A DNA stretch of 64,000 nucleotides from Ephydatia muelleri (taxonomy: Eukaryota > Porifera > Demospongiae > Spongillida > Spongillidae): contig JABACO010000004.1 of NCBI GenBank assembly GCA_013339895.1, positions 11,358,578-11,422,577 of the forward strand. Direction: 5' to 3'. This document shows, piece by piece, positions 44,101 to 56,396 of the stretch; position 1 is the stretch's first letter; each line of letters starts with the position of its first letter. Made by a program: the position numbers and the translations under genes. Under the pieces are notes generated by a model. The model saw only the letters and a program-made list of their open reading frames with translations, did not search any database and had not been told where the DNA came from.

Positions 44101-44765
44101 CTTTGATCTACTGGTGTGGTATGTATATTCACCGAAGTGCAGTGCTGTGATATCCAAATCATTGAGGAGACTTGAGTTTTCGAGTATTTTGATTTCAGAC
44201 AACAACTGTTCCCATAGATAAGACGGCACAAACCATGCAGTCTCTTCCTCTAATTTGGCTGTTATAAAGAACATCGAAACTTCACTGATTTTGAATGCTT
44301 CACAGAAGTTTTGTCTAAACACATCCAAGTCACTTAGTAGAGCATCGGATTCCAGCCTATGTTGAATCACAAGTGCAGTAAATCCATCTATCTTCTTTAT
44401 ATCTTGGCACAAATATAGACTATCTTTCAGCCTTGTACTTTTCATAAAGCACTTGACTTCTTCAATAAACTTCATCATGTCATTCCTGGTCGTTGGACCC
44501 CCACATTTGTCCACAATACGATGAAGGAGGTGATAGTTAATAATGTTCGAAAACAATTTGTGTCGTCTAAACACATGGTCAATTAGATTTGAAGACTCAA
44601 GTGGAGGATTATTAAATAGTGGAATAGCATCTAGTCTTAGCATTGAGAGGTGATGTTTGAAAAGATTTTCAATTTCGTGTTGACTCATGTATTTCACATC
44701 TTCTTTAATTGCATTCAGTGTTGTGTCTTGCTGCATTATGATATTGTGATAACGAATCCCTATTT
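44101..44765 (-). CDS. Gene 2 second unnamed domain
   Basis: 665 nt, same length and phases as 13,584-14,248. Encodes EIGIRYHNII, YMSQHEIENLFKHHLSMLRL, FSNIINYHLLHRIVDKCGGP, FKISEVSMFFITAKLEEETA and WFVPSYLWEQLLSEI. Over 90% identical to gene 1's exon 17 by eye. Acceptor is TCTCCAATAG, donor AAAG/GTATGCC. Confidence 0.75.
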
Positions 44766-45209
44766 CTATTGGAGATACAAATTTGAATGAGCAATTAACT
44801 AGTTTGTTAGCACAGCAGTGCTGTTATACACGGATGAATATCATTTAAACCTACACAAATGCATAAGTATGAAACTGGCATTCGAAACGAATTTATGTGT
44901 ACATGTATTACACACTACAGTGCAAAATGGCATAAACTTCCGAAAATACTGCAGTATACTCATTTTCTTATAGAAATAAATTATATATGCGTAGCAACCA
45001 TATTTGAACAAATCATGTGCAATATGCTTTGTGGAGCTCCAGCAATCTTTTATACTTGCATTTTTAAAAATCATACTTGTACCATCGTACATATGAAGAG
45101 TTATGTCTAAGATGAAGGACATGTACATGTATGTACAAGTGCTAAGGCTAAATGAACTATGTAGCTGCTGTAACGTGTACTGTACACAGATGGTCATGCA
45201 AGGTTGAAT

Positions 45210-45520
45210 GTGAGGGATCATGGGATCTCCCAGTGACTTCATAGGTGTGACTTGTACCCTGTGCCATGAGACTCAGATATCATGATAATATGTATTGTAG
45301 TCGCTTGTATAGGTGTTATACTGTTGTAAAGTTCCGGATGCTCTTGTTCCCTCGCAGACTACTCGGGGTTCCTGCTGTGCGCATAAGAAGACTATAATAG
45401 GTGGTGTATGTGTTCAGAGTTGGTTCCTTGTTTTGATGTGATTGCATATCTATTTGAGTTTAAGCTATACCTTGGTTGTTCTATACCTTTAGGCGAGCGC
45501 AAGCCTTACGTTGACCTATA
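45210..45520. repeat. Unit-2-specific insertion of about 300 bp
   Basis: Flanks match 15,445-15,475 in unit 1, where this stretch is absent. It contains CTCTTGTTCCCTCGCAGACT and AGGCGAGCGCAAGCCTTACG. It could be a solitary LTR, but ends and target duplication were not resolved. Confidence 0.4.
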
Positions 45521-45889
45521 GTGATCCTTCACATTGAACACCTGAAGGTTTTTGTAAGAGAAATGGCTGAAATTGGATTTCTCAACAATGACAATGAATC
45601 CACTCAGGCTGCATCCCATATTCCTGTGACACATTGCAACAAAAGAACAATTTTAATGAATATACAGGGTGCCTCGCAATTTTGGCAACCCCTTTCAGTA
45701 GTTACAATTCAGTGGACTTCATTAATGTTCAATGCATGGTGTAACTTAGTATTATCGCTAAACGTAAAAACAATTTATAAACACCTTGAAATACTGGACA
45801 CCTTCATTAATTTATTAACTTGGTTTAATTTACTATTGAAAATATTTTCTATTATACCCATTATAAAAAATGGTAATATCTGTCCTCAC

Positions 45890-46098
45890 CTTTCATTTGT
45901 TCTGCATGCTCATTAGTCACTAACTCCTTGAAAGTTGCAACAGACGATTCATCCAACTGACTTGTAGCTAATAACAGAGACATGAGTACCCAATGTTAAT
46001 CATACCCTAAAATCTCACATACCACTTGGTTTCTGGACTTCAGATTCAGATGCAGCACCCCAATGCAAAGGATCACCAAGTACATCACTGTTCTCCCT
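45890..46098 (-). CDS. Gene 2 acidic linker exons
   Basis: 46023-46098 (phase 0 to 1) encodes RENSDVLGDPLHWGAASESE then VQKPS; 45890-45967 (phase 1 to 1) encodes TSQLDESSVATFKELVTNEH then AEQMK. Both are diverged partners of gene 1's exons 15-16 with the same phases and good GTATGT/GTGAGG donors. Confidence 0.65.
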
Positions 46099-46189
46099 CT
46101 AATGACAAGAAATATATACTTTGTTAAGCATATGAGAGAAAAAAGGGATACCATGAATGTGTCATGGTGTAAAATTGGAGTGTGTAATA

Positions 46190-46252
46190 TCGAAGGGTAA
46201 AAAAATCAAAGGGTAAAAAAATCAAAGGGTAAAAAAATCAAAGGGGGATTTA
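46190..46252. repeat. 17-bp tandem repeat (AAATCAAAGGGTAAAAA)
   Basis: About three to four near-identical copies in a row, ending in AAAGGGGGATTTAAAATCAAA. Intronic in gene 2 and absent from unit 1. Confidence 0.85.
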
Positions 46253-47084
46253 AAATCAAAAGCTATATCTATCACAGAATGGATGTAGATTATCACGCAT
46301 AATCTGTAAGTGTCAAATGGCCAGTATGAATACAATTTCATCACCTGTTTACTGTATGCATTTTATACTACCTGGTGGATATGTATATACAATCCGGCGA
46401 TCTAGATGTAACTATATTGACAGATAATACGGTTCTTAATGTACTATTTACAGTATAATTTATCAATCAAAATCTTTCAATCCAATCATAATTCTGTGCC
46501 TCAATATTTGGATCATGATGAATTGAAAATGTACTGCGATCACAAATACTGTATTTGAGAACAGTACAGTATATGCCTATACTCATACACTCTACTTAAC
46601 ATTTTACACAGCAGAAATAATGCCACTCACCATTTCTTCATAGGTATGAAAAGAGAAAGTTTGCTTACTGTGTAGAGAATTATATAATTATACATGTATT
46701 TCAGACATTAAATAAGTTGGCTTCACTGTTCCAAGTCCCACCTGGTATTTTCATGACATAACATATAAGTTTCATTGTGTGACAATTACTGGTGCAGCTA
46801 AATCCTTTTTTTAATTGTAGAGGTTTATAATACACCTATGATTTAAATACTTCTATGCGGCTTCCTTTCTTTGCGTAGAGTTGGAAGAAGCACAGGTGAG
46901 AACACTTGAAATTTGTATTGCTCAACAGCAGTTGCATACGCATGTATCTTTGTAACATATTAATGTTTGGCCACAGTCTTTGCAGTAAAAACTTCTCTCA
47001 TAGAAACATATTAGCAACAATGAACTATTCATAGTTTACCGTATAGCCAGCATATATTTAAGAGAATAATAGGTTCCAGGGTAA

Positions 47085-47105
47085 GGGGGGGGGGGGGGAG
47101 GGGGA
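47085..47105. repeat. Poly-G tract, interrupted
   Basis: A run of 14 G, then A, then 5 G. Intronic; likely to vary in length. Confidence 0.9.
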
Positions 47106-47165
47106 AGCAAAACAAAGTGGTAGACATCTCCCACAAAATTCTAGTTACGCCCAAAACCAACTTAC

Positions 47166-47639
47166 CTGCCATATTTGATGACAGCTCTGCAATAAAATAA
47201 ATACTATAAATAATGTTGAGATGCTTCTCCAGTTCTCTACAAATAACACTGACACCATCACCCTAATTGACTACATGCTAGTGGTTATGTGAACTGGTAA
47301 CGTGCCCTTGTAAAGTACATGTAGCTACTAGCTTGCTGTATACATGCTGCATGCATGTACACCTTCAATCACATTTCGCAACTTAACCCATCATTCTAGT
47401 ATAAATCTTTGGAGGATTAATTTCCACACTAAATCATACCAAAGATCTTTACCTGCACTGTAGCAAAGGTTCATGATCTTTGCAAGCACTAGAAGCTCAT
47501 ATTCTTCTGCTAAGTACCAATATTTAGTAAATTTACTCATATATGTGTATTCCACAAAAACATTTCTAATTTCTTCATTGAAGTAAAAAGGGTTAGGGAA
47601 CAAAAAAATACTATTGGCAGTCATGATTCCAGAAGCTTT
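47166..47639 (-). CDS. Possible extra exons of gene 2 (unit 2 only)
   Basis: 47453-47639 is open after CTTATTAG and ends in phase 1 at GTAAAG; it encodes a helical-looking stretch (YFNEEIRNVFVEYTYMSKFT, WYLAEEYELLVLAKIMNLCY). 47166-47186 is a 21-nt phase-1 microexon (LSSNMA) between TTGCAG and GTAAGT. They lie between the large exon (phase 0 out) and the linker exon (phase 0 in), so including them breaks the frame unless another exon is present. They may be alternative exons or remnants. Confidence 0.3.
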
Positions 47640-48197
47640 CTAATAAGCTGGAGCACATCCAATTCATATTATTCGTCTGTGCAAATGATGAAAATGGATC
47701 TAAATTACAACACACTCACTCTTCTGTTGAAGAACCTTCATGTTGGACACTTGGAATAGAGTTCTTCTGTACATGATGTGACTCTTCATGCTTTACATCA
47801 ATTGTCTTGGAGAGGAGTGTTTGTTGAAGCTGCAGAGTGTTCTACAATGTGATTCAATAAAATTAATGACAACACTCAGTTTAGGAATTCCATCAGTGCA
47901 TGTCCCATGTACTATGACCTACTGGAAGCCTCTAGCTAGAATCTTACAATGCATATTGTATGACATACATGTAAAGTCTTTTTGACGATTGCCACAGACA
48001 GTTAAGCAGTAATGCCTAACTCAATATCATTAGTTGGATTTTTTATTAAGACAAAATTGGACACACTAATAACAATAAATGTACCATCGCATGTAGGTAA
48101 CTATACTTCCTATTTATCATGTCACCATTTCCCCTCAATGTTTCTGTGCCTTCTTTGGCTATAAAAGTGTTGGTTGTGATCAAAATGTGTCACTTAC

Positions 48198-49054
48198 ATG
48201 TACATAATCCTTCATGTAGTGGCAATCCTTTGTAATGGCCTCCATAACACCCACTGATGCTAGGCTTTTACACTGGTCCTCATTCAAAGGGAACAATTCA
48301 TTGTAGATGCATAGTGGAATAGAGTACACCAGCTCCACACATCCAATGCCCACTGTACACAACTCCATAACATAATCTTGGATACCAAAATATTTCTTTA
48401 ATTTAGCTGTGAATAGATTAATTTTTTCAGCACTGACCACAGTAGATAACTGATCTTCAGATACTTTCATTACAAGAAAAGTGTTGTTCATTGTGGATGA
48501 CATATATGATGGCACTGGACACTCAAAAATATTCCTTTTACAATAGTTATACAGTTGGTCCATGTAGGACTTACTGGACGACAGAAACTCTGATGAATCA
48601 TTTTGTGTCCTTCTGCTTGCAGCTTTGATGACTGATTCTAAAATGGAACAGTTAAACCATGAGTGATAGCCTGATAGTATTGCAAAACAATCTAGGTGAT
48701 TTTTAGCAGACATAATATCCTGATTTCTATCTTTAAACATGTGTACTTCCTTGCGCTCAGATTTTATGCCAGGAAGATATAATAAGATATGCTTAAAGTC
48801 CTCAAGAGAGACATTGGCTTTCATCCAACTGCTGAAACGGCACACCAAATTGTCCCAATGATCAAAAATGGCATCTGCATCCTCATTAACTTGCAACAAT
48901 AAAGCCTCTTTTTCACTCTGATTAAGAGAAGCAGTATCTAGGTACATGAATGTTTTATCTCCAAAAGTACGTGGTTTAGGACATCCACTAGAAATGAGAC
49001 TTTGAAAGTTGCACATTTCACATCCACAATTAGCCTTTACCATGTCGAATTTCC
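48198..49054 (-). CDS. Gene 2 first unnamed Cys-rich/helical domain (diverged)
   Basis: 857 nt after a TACTTCTGTAG acceptor, phase 1 in and phase 0 out at GTAAGT. Encodes CGCEMCNFQSLISSGCPKPR, SEKEALLLQVNEDADAIFDH, YHSWFNCSILESVIKAAS, YCKRNIFECPVPSYM, FGIQDYVMELCTVGIGCVEL and YSIPLCIYNELFPLNEDQCK. The same architecture as 20,924-21,798 is clear, but identity is only about 30%, far below that of the flanking exons. It is probably the variable, and perhaps the recognition, part of the protein (inference). Confidence 0.7.
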
Positions 49055-49929
49055 CTACAGAAGTACAAGCAAGGTGAAACATGTGCCAAATAATCTTTAC
49101 CAAAATACATTTGCTTTGAAGTCCCATACATTTAGCTTGTTTACTTTCAAAGATTTCTAATGAACACAACGATTTCTGAACAGTTACTGTGGGTAGTTAA
49201 TTAGATCAATTTTGGTGATTCAATGGTACTCATGAGTCAATGAATAATGAAGAAAAATTTTTATTTGTTGAACCTAAATGAGCCATAATTAGCATTTATT
49301 GTACAATATCATGCCATTCAACTGCAGTTTCATTGCTGAAGGTACCCAAATTAAAATTACACAATCAATACAATTAATAGCCATTTCATTGTGAAATCAA
49401 ACCAACTTATTCAAATTCAACGTCTAACATCTTTAAAATAACTCACCAGTAAATCAATAGAAAACAAAAACCAGTTTGTGCCTTAAATTTTTCAAGAACC
49501 GACCAGTAATGGTTATTTAATTTAGTTATAACGATTTGCTTATCTTTAATAGTTGGTGACAATTTCGGTATCATTTTAGAGGGTCTTTATGCAGTAATTA
49601 ACCATTTGATATACATTGTTTCCATCTTCACCTCCGGTTTATAATAATAATATTACATGTACTTCTGAGTTATGTGGTAATTTAGAGTACCAACATGACT
49701 TCATTGTCCTTTTTTCCCTGTTGGGGTATCTTTTTGCTCAGCGGCAGGGCCGATTGCCACTGTTGCACATATTTCTTTGCCATTTTGACATTTTACGATT
49801 TTCTCTAGTACCAATTTTCACTCTGTCCATATTTTTTCACATGCATCTTAAAGTTCTTTCTCTTGTATGGGTATCGTGTGCTGCCTTTGAACTTCTGCTA
49901 CATCTGAACATAGTGCATCTAACTGGGAT
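49055..49929. other. Intronic spacer of gene 2
   Basis: 49,383-49,585 aligns with 23,430-23,640 of unit 1 at moderate similarity, confirming collinearity. No exon corresponding to the QGFQ microexons is present. Confidence 0.6.
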
Positions 49930-52470
49930 CTAAGCCTTCTGCCACATGAGATGACATCTGGTTGGATGGAATACTGCCGAGTTGCCATAGTTTTTTGTCC
50001 TTAACCTCATAACGCACATTAAACTCCCTAGGATACACATGCATTTAAGGAAAGATTCCCTACAACATGTCCCCTACTTCTTCAAAGCGTTCTCAGTATA
50101 CCACGGCGTCGGGGGCCATCCTGTCTTTGCCATTTGGCTGTGTTGAGTGGGAACAAATGGCGGGAACGTTTCCATGACATCTAACCACGATGATCTAAGG
50201 AGCGATTCTGTATTGCAAACAGAATCATGCCAACTTATCTCTGTGTACCCGTAGTCAACTTTCAGATTCCTTGCTTCACGGTTTGTACAGCCTGCTCAGC
50301 CATTTCATTTGAAGATAAATGATATAATGCTGACCACATATGAGTCGCAAAACGTTTTTGAAGAAATCCCGAAGTTCTTTACTTGAAAAACATGGCCCGT
50401 TATCTGTAATCAATATACACAATCACTATTAGAATTCCCTGAACGAGCCTCTCCATAACTTACTGAATGGTACTAGGAGCAGATGATACCCAAATGGTAG
50501 CCTGGTGTATTAGAATAGCCCTTTGTGAGTGTTAATGACCACAAATTTTCTGGACACCATATCCAGTGGTATTTGCAGGTATGCTTTACTCAAGTCTAAC
50601 TTGGTAAACCCCATCCCCTCCCCTCCCCCCAGCCAATGAGGCTTCTATTACTGGCAGTGGTTAATGCTCCCTTTCTATCACCGGATTCACCGTTAACTGA
50701 AAATCCCCACATTATACTTATCTGGTTTAATGCTGGAACAATAGGTGCTGCCCACTCTGAAAACTCAACAGGTTGCAAAATTCCCTCCTGAACTAGTTAC
50801 TCTAACTCCTCCTCAATTTTGTTTCTAATGGCATATGGTACAAGTTGAGCTTTACGAACCCTAGTACTGCATTTTATTTACTTAACCCTTCATTGAACAC
50901 GGCTTCATACTTCCCTAGCAATTTCTGCAATGAGTCACAACTTTGCACGAATATAAGGACTTCTAATCCATTTTGAAACACTCTAACCAATTTCTACCAA
51001 ATAATACAGGCCCTACTCCTTCCTAACACCATTACAGGTAACTATGGTTTGATTATTGTGCCTTACTTTGGCTTCCCAAACTGATAAAGGATGAATGAAC
51101 AGGACAGGTTTAAAAGGTTATACAGTGTAGCTTTATATTGAAGTCAGTTAATTAGTTGATATTTTGCTTTTAGATGGCTCTGATTAAGCAAATCGTATAG
51201 GCGCAAACATCTAAAATGTTTGAGTACCTTAAATTCAAATATTAAAAAATCAAATTTATCAAGGCCCTCTGTAATTATCAATATTCAAGGCTTAATAATA
51301 CTTGATCTTAATAACTACTTTTAATTAGCCTGAGGTCAATTTATCTGGTTTGGATTGATTAAATTTAAAGTTAAATATCATTTTATGTTTAATGGCTTAT
51401 AAAGTCTAATTAATTTTGTTTATAAATGGCAATTACACTCATTCCTTAATTAGAGATACATAAATTAATCACTGATCCAAATACCTCAATTAATTAACTT
51501 CCTTCAATAGTGAGTTATTAAATTACAAAGTCTCTTAATTGTGTGAGGGTTATCGTTTGATTTGTGATTTGAATTTTTTAATAACAATCATGCAGCATTT
51601 GAAATAATTGATTGACATTATAGTTTTGTACTTGTCTACTAAAATTAAATTATAATAAACGTTGTCGCATATTATTAGTTCATGTTAATTAACGTTATTG
51701 TTGTTGATTTAGTTAATTAATATTATAGGCACTTCAAATTTTGTTTGTACTATTATTATTTGCCTTATCATTACAGTGTACAACCTTACAATAAGGTTAT
51801 TAATTATTATTATTATGGAGTTATAACTATTAAAACCTGTCCTGTTTATTTCTATATTCCCATCACTTATAATGGCTAGCCTGAATGAGTGCATAGTCAA
51901 ATCCCAGACTTCTTTAAGACCTTCTTCTGAAGTGAGGTCATTTCGTACGCACTTGTGAAATCTACTGTAGGCTTCTCTTCAACTGCAGTCGACCAGTGTT
52001 TACTGTGTGTATCCGTTGCTATTGGTCCATGTTCAGGTCTTGTTAGCGGCTGCTTTGGAATTCTCTCACACACTTTTAAATTTGAAGAGCTGAACGAAAC
52101 ATCAAATTTACCTCAACCAATAGTCTCTGTTGCATTTGCTCATCCTTTGTGCTACATACCTATCTTGCAGCATATCATCCATGGCATTACTGAGCTGACA
52201 CTTCTAAGCCAGTTCCTTAAGCTGTGCTGCATACACGCTAGTGGACTCACCCTGTTGTCGAAACCTATTGTGGAGCTATTAAAGTTAAACTATTACTGGT
52301 GGCTTGGGACTTAAAATGCAGCCCCATCGTTTTCACCAGCTCTTGGTACGCCTTAGCTTCTGGCCTCTCAAACGCAACTAGACTAGCCAGCATCTGATAC
52401 ACCTTAGGCTCCTATATAAGAGAGAAAAACTGAGAGTTTCTTAACCTCATCGTTAACGCAGGTAGCCACA
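49930..52470 (-). mobile_element. Ty3/gypsy relic in gene 2 intron
   Basis: Minus-strand remnants of integrase (TDNGPCFSSKELRDFF near 50,390 and a shifted AEQAVQTVK-like end near 50,300), RT (FTKLDLSKAYLQIP and RKFVVINTHKG around 50,500-50,610) and Gag (VYQMLASLVAFERPEAKAYQ around 52,330-52,430). All are broken by stops and shifts, and no LTRs were identified. A separate AT-rich element is nested at 51,097-51,848. Confidence 0.75.
51097..51848. mobile_element. AT-rich non-autonomous DNA element nested in the gypsy relic
   Basis: Inverted termini AACAGGACAGGTTTAA (51,098-51,113) and TTAAAACCTGTCCTGTTT (51,830-51,847) enclose about 750 bp of AT-rich non-coding sequence. The target duplication was not resolved. 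Confidence 0.65.
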
Positions 52471-53387
52471 AAAAAGTGCTCCAACCTTACAATGTATTGA
52501 AGCCATTAATCTTCTTTATCAATTAATGATCTATCTACTCCAAACAGTGCCAAATTGGTCCAGCATACCCTCATCACCAGTTATGTTGTAACTTTGAGTA
52601 CCAAAATATAATGACTTCACAATAAATGCATACACTTATATAACTTAACCTGTGCATGCGCATACAAAAAATTTTCAACTACAACAAGTTATACATTTAT
52701 TTATGTTAAACATTGCACTCATTGAGAAACACCCATAACACATCACTGGAATCCAATTATTAATTATTAAACTGGTCCTACGCAAACATTTTGCATCAAA
52801 GACAGCAACAGCGAGATGGCTATGACATTTGCCATTATTACAGACCTTTGTTTCCTTGCTTTTTACACCACTATTGCCTTCAAATCCTATATACCACCAA
52901 CTTTCTCATAGAGAGTGTTTTTAGTACTTGTTAGTCATAACTTCTTATCACCTTCAGGTAACTGTAAGTGCATTGCATAAACACAAAGCACCTACATGAT
53001 GAAGGTAACATTCCTTAGTTTCAACCAAAGTGAGTTGTAGTCAATTAGCAAAGGCAAAACAAGCAGAGAAACAGAAATGAGCAATGAATGGAAGAAAGAT
53101 AATGGCAAAGAAAGCAGTGCAGAGGTTGAAGTACAGTTGGGTGAAGAAGTAGGGATGTACTGAAACTAGAAATCATCTTGAAATGAGTCTCATGGCAGTC
53201 CAGTTAACTCTGTCACTGAGGGAAGACAGTTTGGACCTCAATTCCTTGGTATTAAATGTTTTTCAATTTACCAAGCAAGCCAATAAGTAGCTTACTTGTG
53301 GTGCAAGGTCCTGAGTTCTTGACAGGAAATGACAATCTTTGTCTCCATGTTATCAGAGACCCAGTAAAGGCAGGCTTATGATATTAC
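52471..53387. other. Intronic spacer
   Basis: 52,860-52,945 is related to the right arm of the foldback at 8,295-8,600 (TTTTTACACCA, CTTTCTCATAGAGAGTGTTT). Nothing else was recognised. Confidence 0.55.
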
Positions 53388-53780
53388 AATAGACAAGGCG
53401 TGATACTACGTACGGTTCACAGAGATGGCCCTGTACTAGCAGTCGACCGTACGATAGCGTAACAATACATATACAGGCACACCAGCAGATTATAATCCTG
53501 GTAATACTCGAGTATCTGCACTAGTGTAAGGCACGTTTCAATAACATTGCCCATTTTAGTTCCAACGCAGCAAGCTTTTTCTTAAGTCATGTTTACTGGT
53601 ACTAGTACTACGCTAATGTAGCTGCAGCCAAAAACCACAATGCGCGAGTATGACCAGGATTGCCTCCTATTCGTCCTGTGCATGTATATGTATCGCTATG
53701 CTATCTAATGGTCAACTACTAGTGCAGGATCGTCTCTGTAACCATATGTAGTACTAATTTACCACGCCTTGTCTATTATA
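53385..53780. mobile_element. MITE-like element with about 100-bp inverted termini
   Basis: AATAGACAAGGCGTG at 53,388 and its complement at 53,763-53,777 begin arms that pair with gaps for about 100 bp (ACAGAGATGGCCCTGTACTA against ACAGAGACGATCCTGCACTA). The flanks share GCTTATGAT. Non-coding, about 390 bp. Confidence 0.75.
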
Positions 53781-53869
53781 AAACTGCTTATGATGTCATG
53801 CAAGGTATCCCATAGTATGTTTGGCTGGTTAGTCGGAAAAATGGCCTGTTGTTCAGTCCCAAATATAAA

Positions 53870-54005
53870 TGACTGTTTGATCGCTGAAATAGATCATTGC
53901 ACAATGGGCTGTTGTACGGTAGCAGAATTGGATCGTTGTTTGGTCGCGGAATGGAATCGATGTTCGATCGTGGAATCGAACCGTTGCTACATTGTTCAAT
54001 CACAA
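53870..54005. repeat. Degenerate 30-bp tandem repeat
   Basis: Variants of GAATTGGATCGTTGTTTGGT recur about every 30 bp over four to five units. The plus frame stays open because the period is divisible by three, but there is no gene evidence. Confidence 0.6.
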
Positions 54006-54295
54006 AACCGCGTTTGGTTGCGCGACCTCCAGGGCCACCGTACCTTCATGAGTAACGGATCCAATATAGTCGGCATTACAATATTGAAATATAATTAAAT
54101 TAATGGAAATATGTTGTTCCATCGCAGTAATTACATACATATAATAATATGAAATATCATGCCAATATCAAATTGTGCATGCTCCATACACTATACAATA
54201 TTGTAGAATGGTAAAACTGTCACATGGAGTGGGTCTGAAGAACAATAATTTGGGCTTTATTTGTTAGTACATAATTGTAGCAGTCTTAAAATGAG

Positions 54296-54481
54296 TCACT
54301 GCGCCACAGCATTTAGTATGCAGAGCTGTGCAGAGTCTGCATACCAACCATATGCAGATGAGTATCATTGAAGTGTTCATATGCAGACGTCTGCATATGA
54401 ACACTTCAATGATACTCATCTGCATATGGTTAGTATGCAGACTCTGCACAACCCTGCATACTAAATGCTGTGGCGCAGTGA
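54296..54481. repeat. 186-bp near-perfect palindrome
   Basis: Two arms of about 93 bp meet with no spacer at 54,388/54,389 (GCAGACGTCTGC). Ends are TCACTGCGCCACAGC and GCTGTGGCGCAGTGA. Only a handful of bases fail to pair. A truncated relative lies at 8,010-8,121. It could form a cruciform in DNA or a long hairpin in the unspliced transcript of gene 2. Confidence 0.93.
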
Positions 54482-55255
54482 GTGGCGCAAATTCAATGTC
54501 CTGAATGGCAAAATATTGCAATCCAAATATTATTTCAATCCAATTTGTAGGAAGGACACACCAAAATATCAGATTGCATGATTAGGTAAGGATACAATTG
54601 TCATTGAAAATCAATTGGATTGACAATTACATCAAATTAAGCTTTTGCAGCGCAAGCATAAGTACACACATGATTAAATCTAATATTTTATAATTCAAGT
54701 GACCAGGTTAATGGCACAGCACCATGTACCAAGTATACCTGCCAAACTGTATGTAGTAGTATCCCTCATTGCCCTGCATACAAAGAATAACTCACATCTA
54801 TGTACCTTCATACCTACCTTTTTACACATATACATGTGTCTGCACTACTGAGGGAACAAGAACTACTGAGACAGCAGAACACAAAGCCCTCCATTTCATT
54901 GAATAGTGCCACATTGCTGAAGATTATGTATTTGAGTATAGAATGCATGTACATGTATGTCAACCATTACAATTTCATTGTTAACCCCTTAGCTGCTCAT
55001 TTATAAGTGTGTCATAAAAAGAGTATATTCCCTGGGGAATAGAGAGGGGTGGGAGCTAAGGGCCATGTTAGAGAAGGGATTACTGCATGAACTAATTGCA
55101 TCAGGTTTCCATATAACGCCGAAATACATTTTGAAGTACAACTGTATTCTGAATGTTTCCCTCAAGATGGGCCCTAGAGAACTTTATTATCCAAATCCAC
55201 TAGCACATAGATGTTGTATTGCATTACGCAAGATAAGTAAAGTAAAATAAATGCA
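54482..55255. other. Intronic stretch homologous to 23,820-24,090
   Basis: 54,985-55,240 aligns with the sequence left of the gypsy insertion in unit 1 (GCTCATTTAT, GAAGGGATTA, ATTGCATCAGGTTTCC). No exon seen. Confidence 0.6.
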
Positions 55256-55261
55256 ACTCAC

Positions 55262-55655
55262 TGAGACTTGGATCTTGTGCTATCATCTCAGCCAGTGCAG
55301 GGTTCTGTCCACCAACATTACTTGCCACTGCCTTCACCAATGCCCTCCAAGAGGGTGGGCCGAACCTGTGGTGATTGTAATCCTTGCGCACCCATTTGTC
55401 CAAGATGTCAAACAGACACTGTCCTGGATTACTGGGATGGGCTACCGCTACTCCTTTGATGACAGAGGGTGCTATGCCAAGAGCTGCACCAAATTCTTTC
55501 CAAACTCCACCAAGATTTTTTCCAACTGCAGCCCTTATATCCTGAAAGTCACGATCATCTTAATAGAGAAGGCAACATTCCAATATTACACAAAGATCAG
55601 CGCAGAATTGATGTCATACCAAGAACAGCATTGCTAATATGATGAAAATCTGCTT
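55262..55655 (-). CDS. Gene 2 linker microexon and second Death domain
   Basis: 55620-55655 (36 nt, ADFHHISNAVL) and 55262-55558 (297 nt) are phase 1 to 1. The latter encodes FQDIRAAVGKNLGGVWKEFG, APSVIKGVAVAHPSNPGQCL, DILDKWVRKDYNHHRFGPPS and ALAEMIAQDPS, a Death domain. Acceptor CTATTAAG, donor GTGAGT. Similar to but more diverged from gene 1's exon 10 than the first Death domains are from each other. Confidence 0.78.
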
Positions 55656-56048
55656 CTGAAGAGAGGAAAAAAGGAAAAGGATATTAAAAAGACATGACAT
55701 TAATAATGCTCAACAAACATTTAAACAATATGAAAAAAATCAATTATCTGTATGTATAATATTTTATGTGCACAATGCAGATTTCTGGACCTTCTTCCTT
55801 TATTTGCAATATATGCTAAGTGTAAATATGACCTGAAAAATCACATTGGCACTTAACCCTCTGATGCATTTGAACACTCTGATCTCCCTCAGCACTATTT
55901 ACATGGCACATGTAACCAATAAATACCTGAACTGTAAGCATTTGACGCAGTCTGGTTTATAGCCACTAGTGCGGAGCCGGTTAATACTATTGTTGAACAA
56001 AAAAAACATTGTAGTGTAGGATCCCCTGTCCAGGCAGCATCAACTTAC

Positions 56049-56367
56049 CAGGATGCATCTTTGCTATCTTCTCTGCCAGTGCAAAATTTCTCCCACCATT
56101 AGCCACAGCCCTCACCAATGTCCTCCAAGATGGTGGGCCAAATTGCTGATATTTAAAATCCTTGCACACCCATTTATGCAGGAGATCGAATAAAGAGCCT
56201 CTAGGATTGCTAGGATTAGCTTCAGACACCCCTTTAATGACACTAGGTGTAAAACCAAGTGCAATGCCAAACTCCTCCCAGTCCCCAGTAACCACATCAC
56301 AAATGGCCTTCCTGATATCCAGAAAATCATCTTCCCCTAATGCATATAGTAACGGCACACATTGGAA
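56049..56367 (-). CDS. Gene 2 first Death domain
   Basis: 319 nt, phase 0 to 1, donor GTAAGT (better than the GTAGGT of gene 1). Encodes LLYALGEDDFLDIRKAICDV, GDWEEFGIALGFTPSVIKGV, GSLFDLLHKWV, FGPPSWRTLVRAVANGGRNF and ALAEKIAKMHP. A typical six-helix Death-domain pattern, almost identical to 28,838-29,156. Confidence 0.82.
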
Positions 56368-56396
56368 CTGATAGGAAATATTAATAGTCAACTAAC

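Noticed and set aside
53769-54098. Plus-strand frame with 10-residue repeats (AELDRC, AEWNRC)
   Set aside because: A degenerate 30-bp tandem repeat explains it; no conserved start, splice sites or domain.
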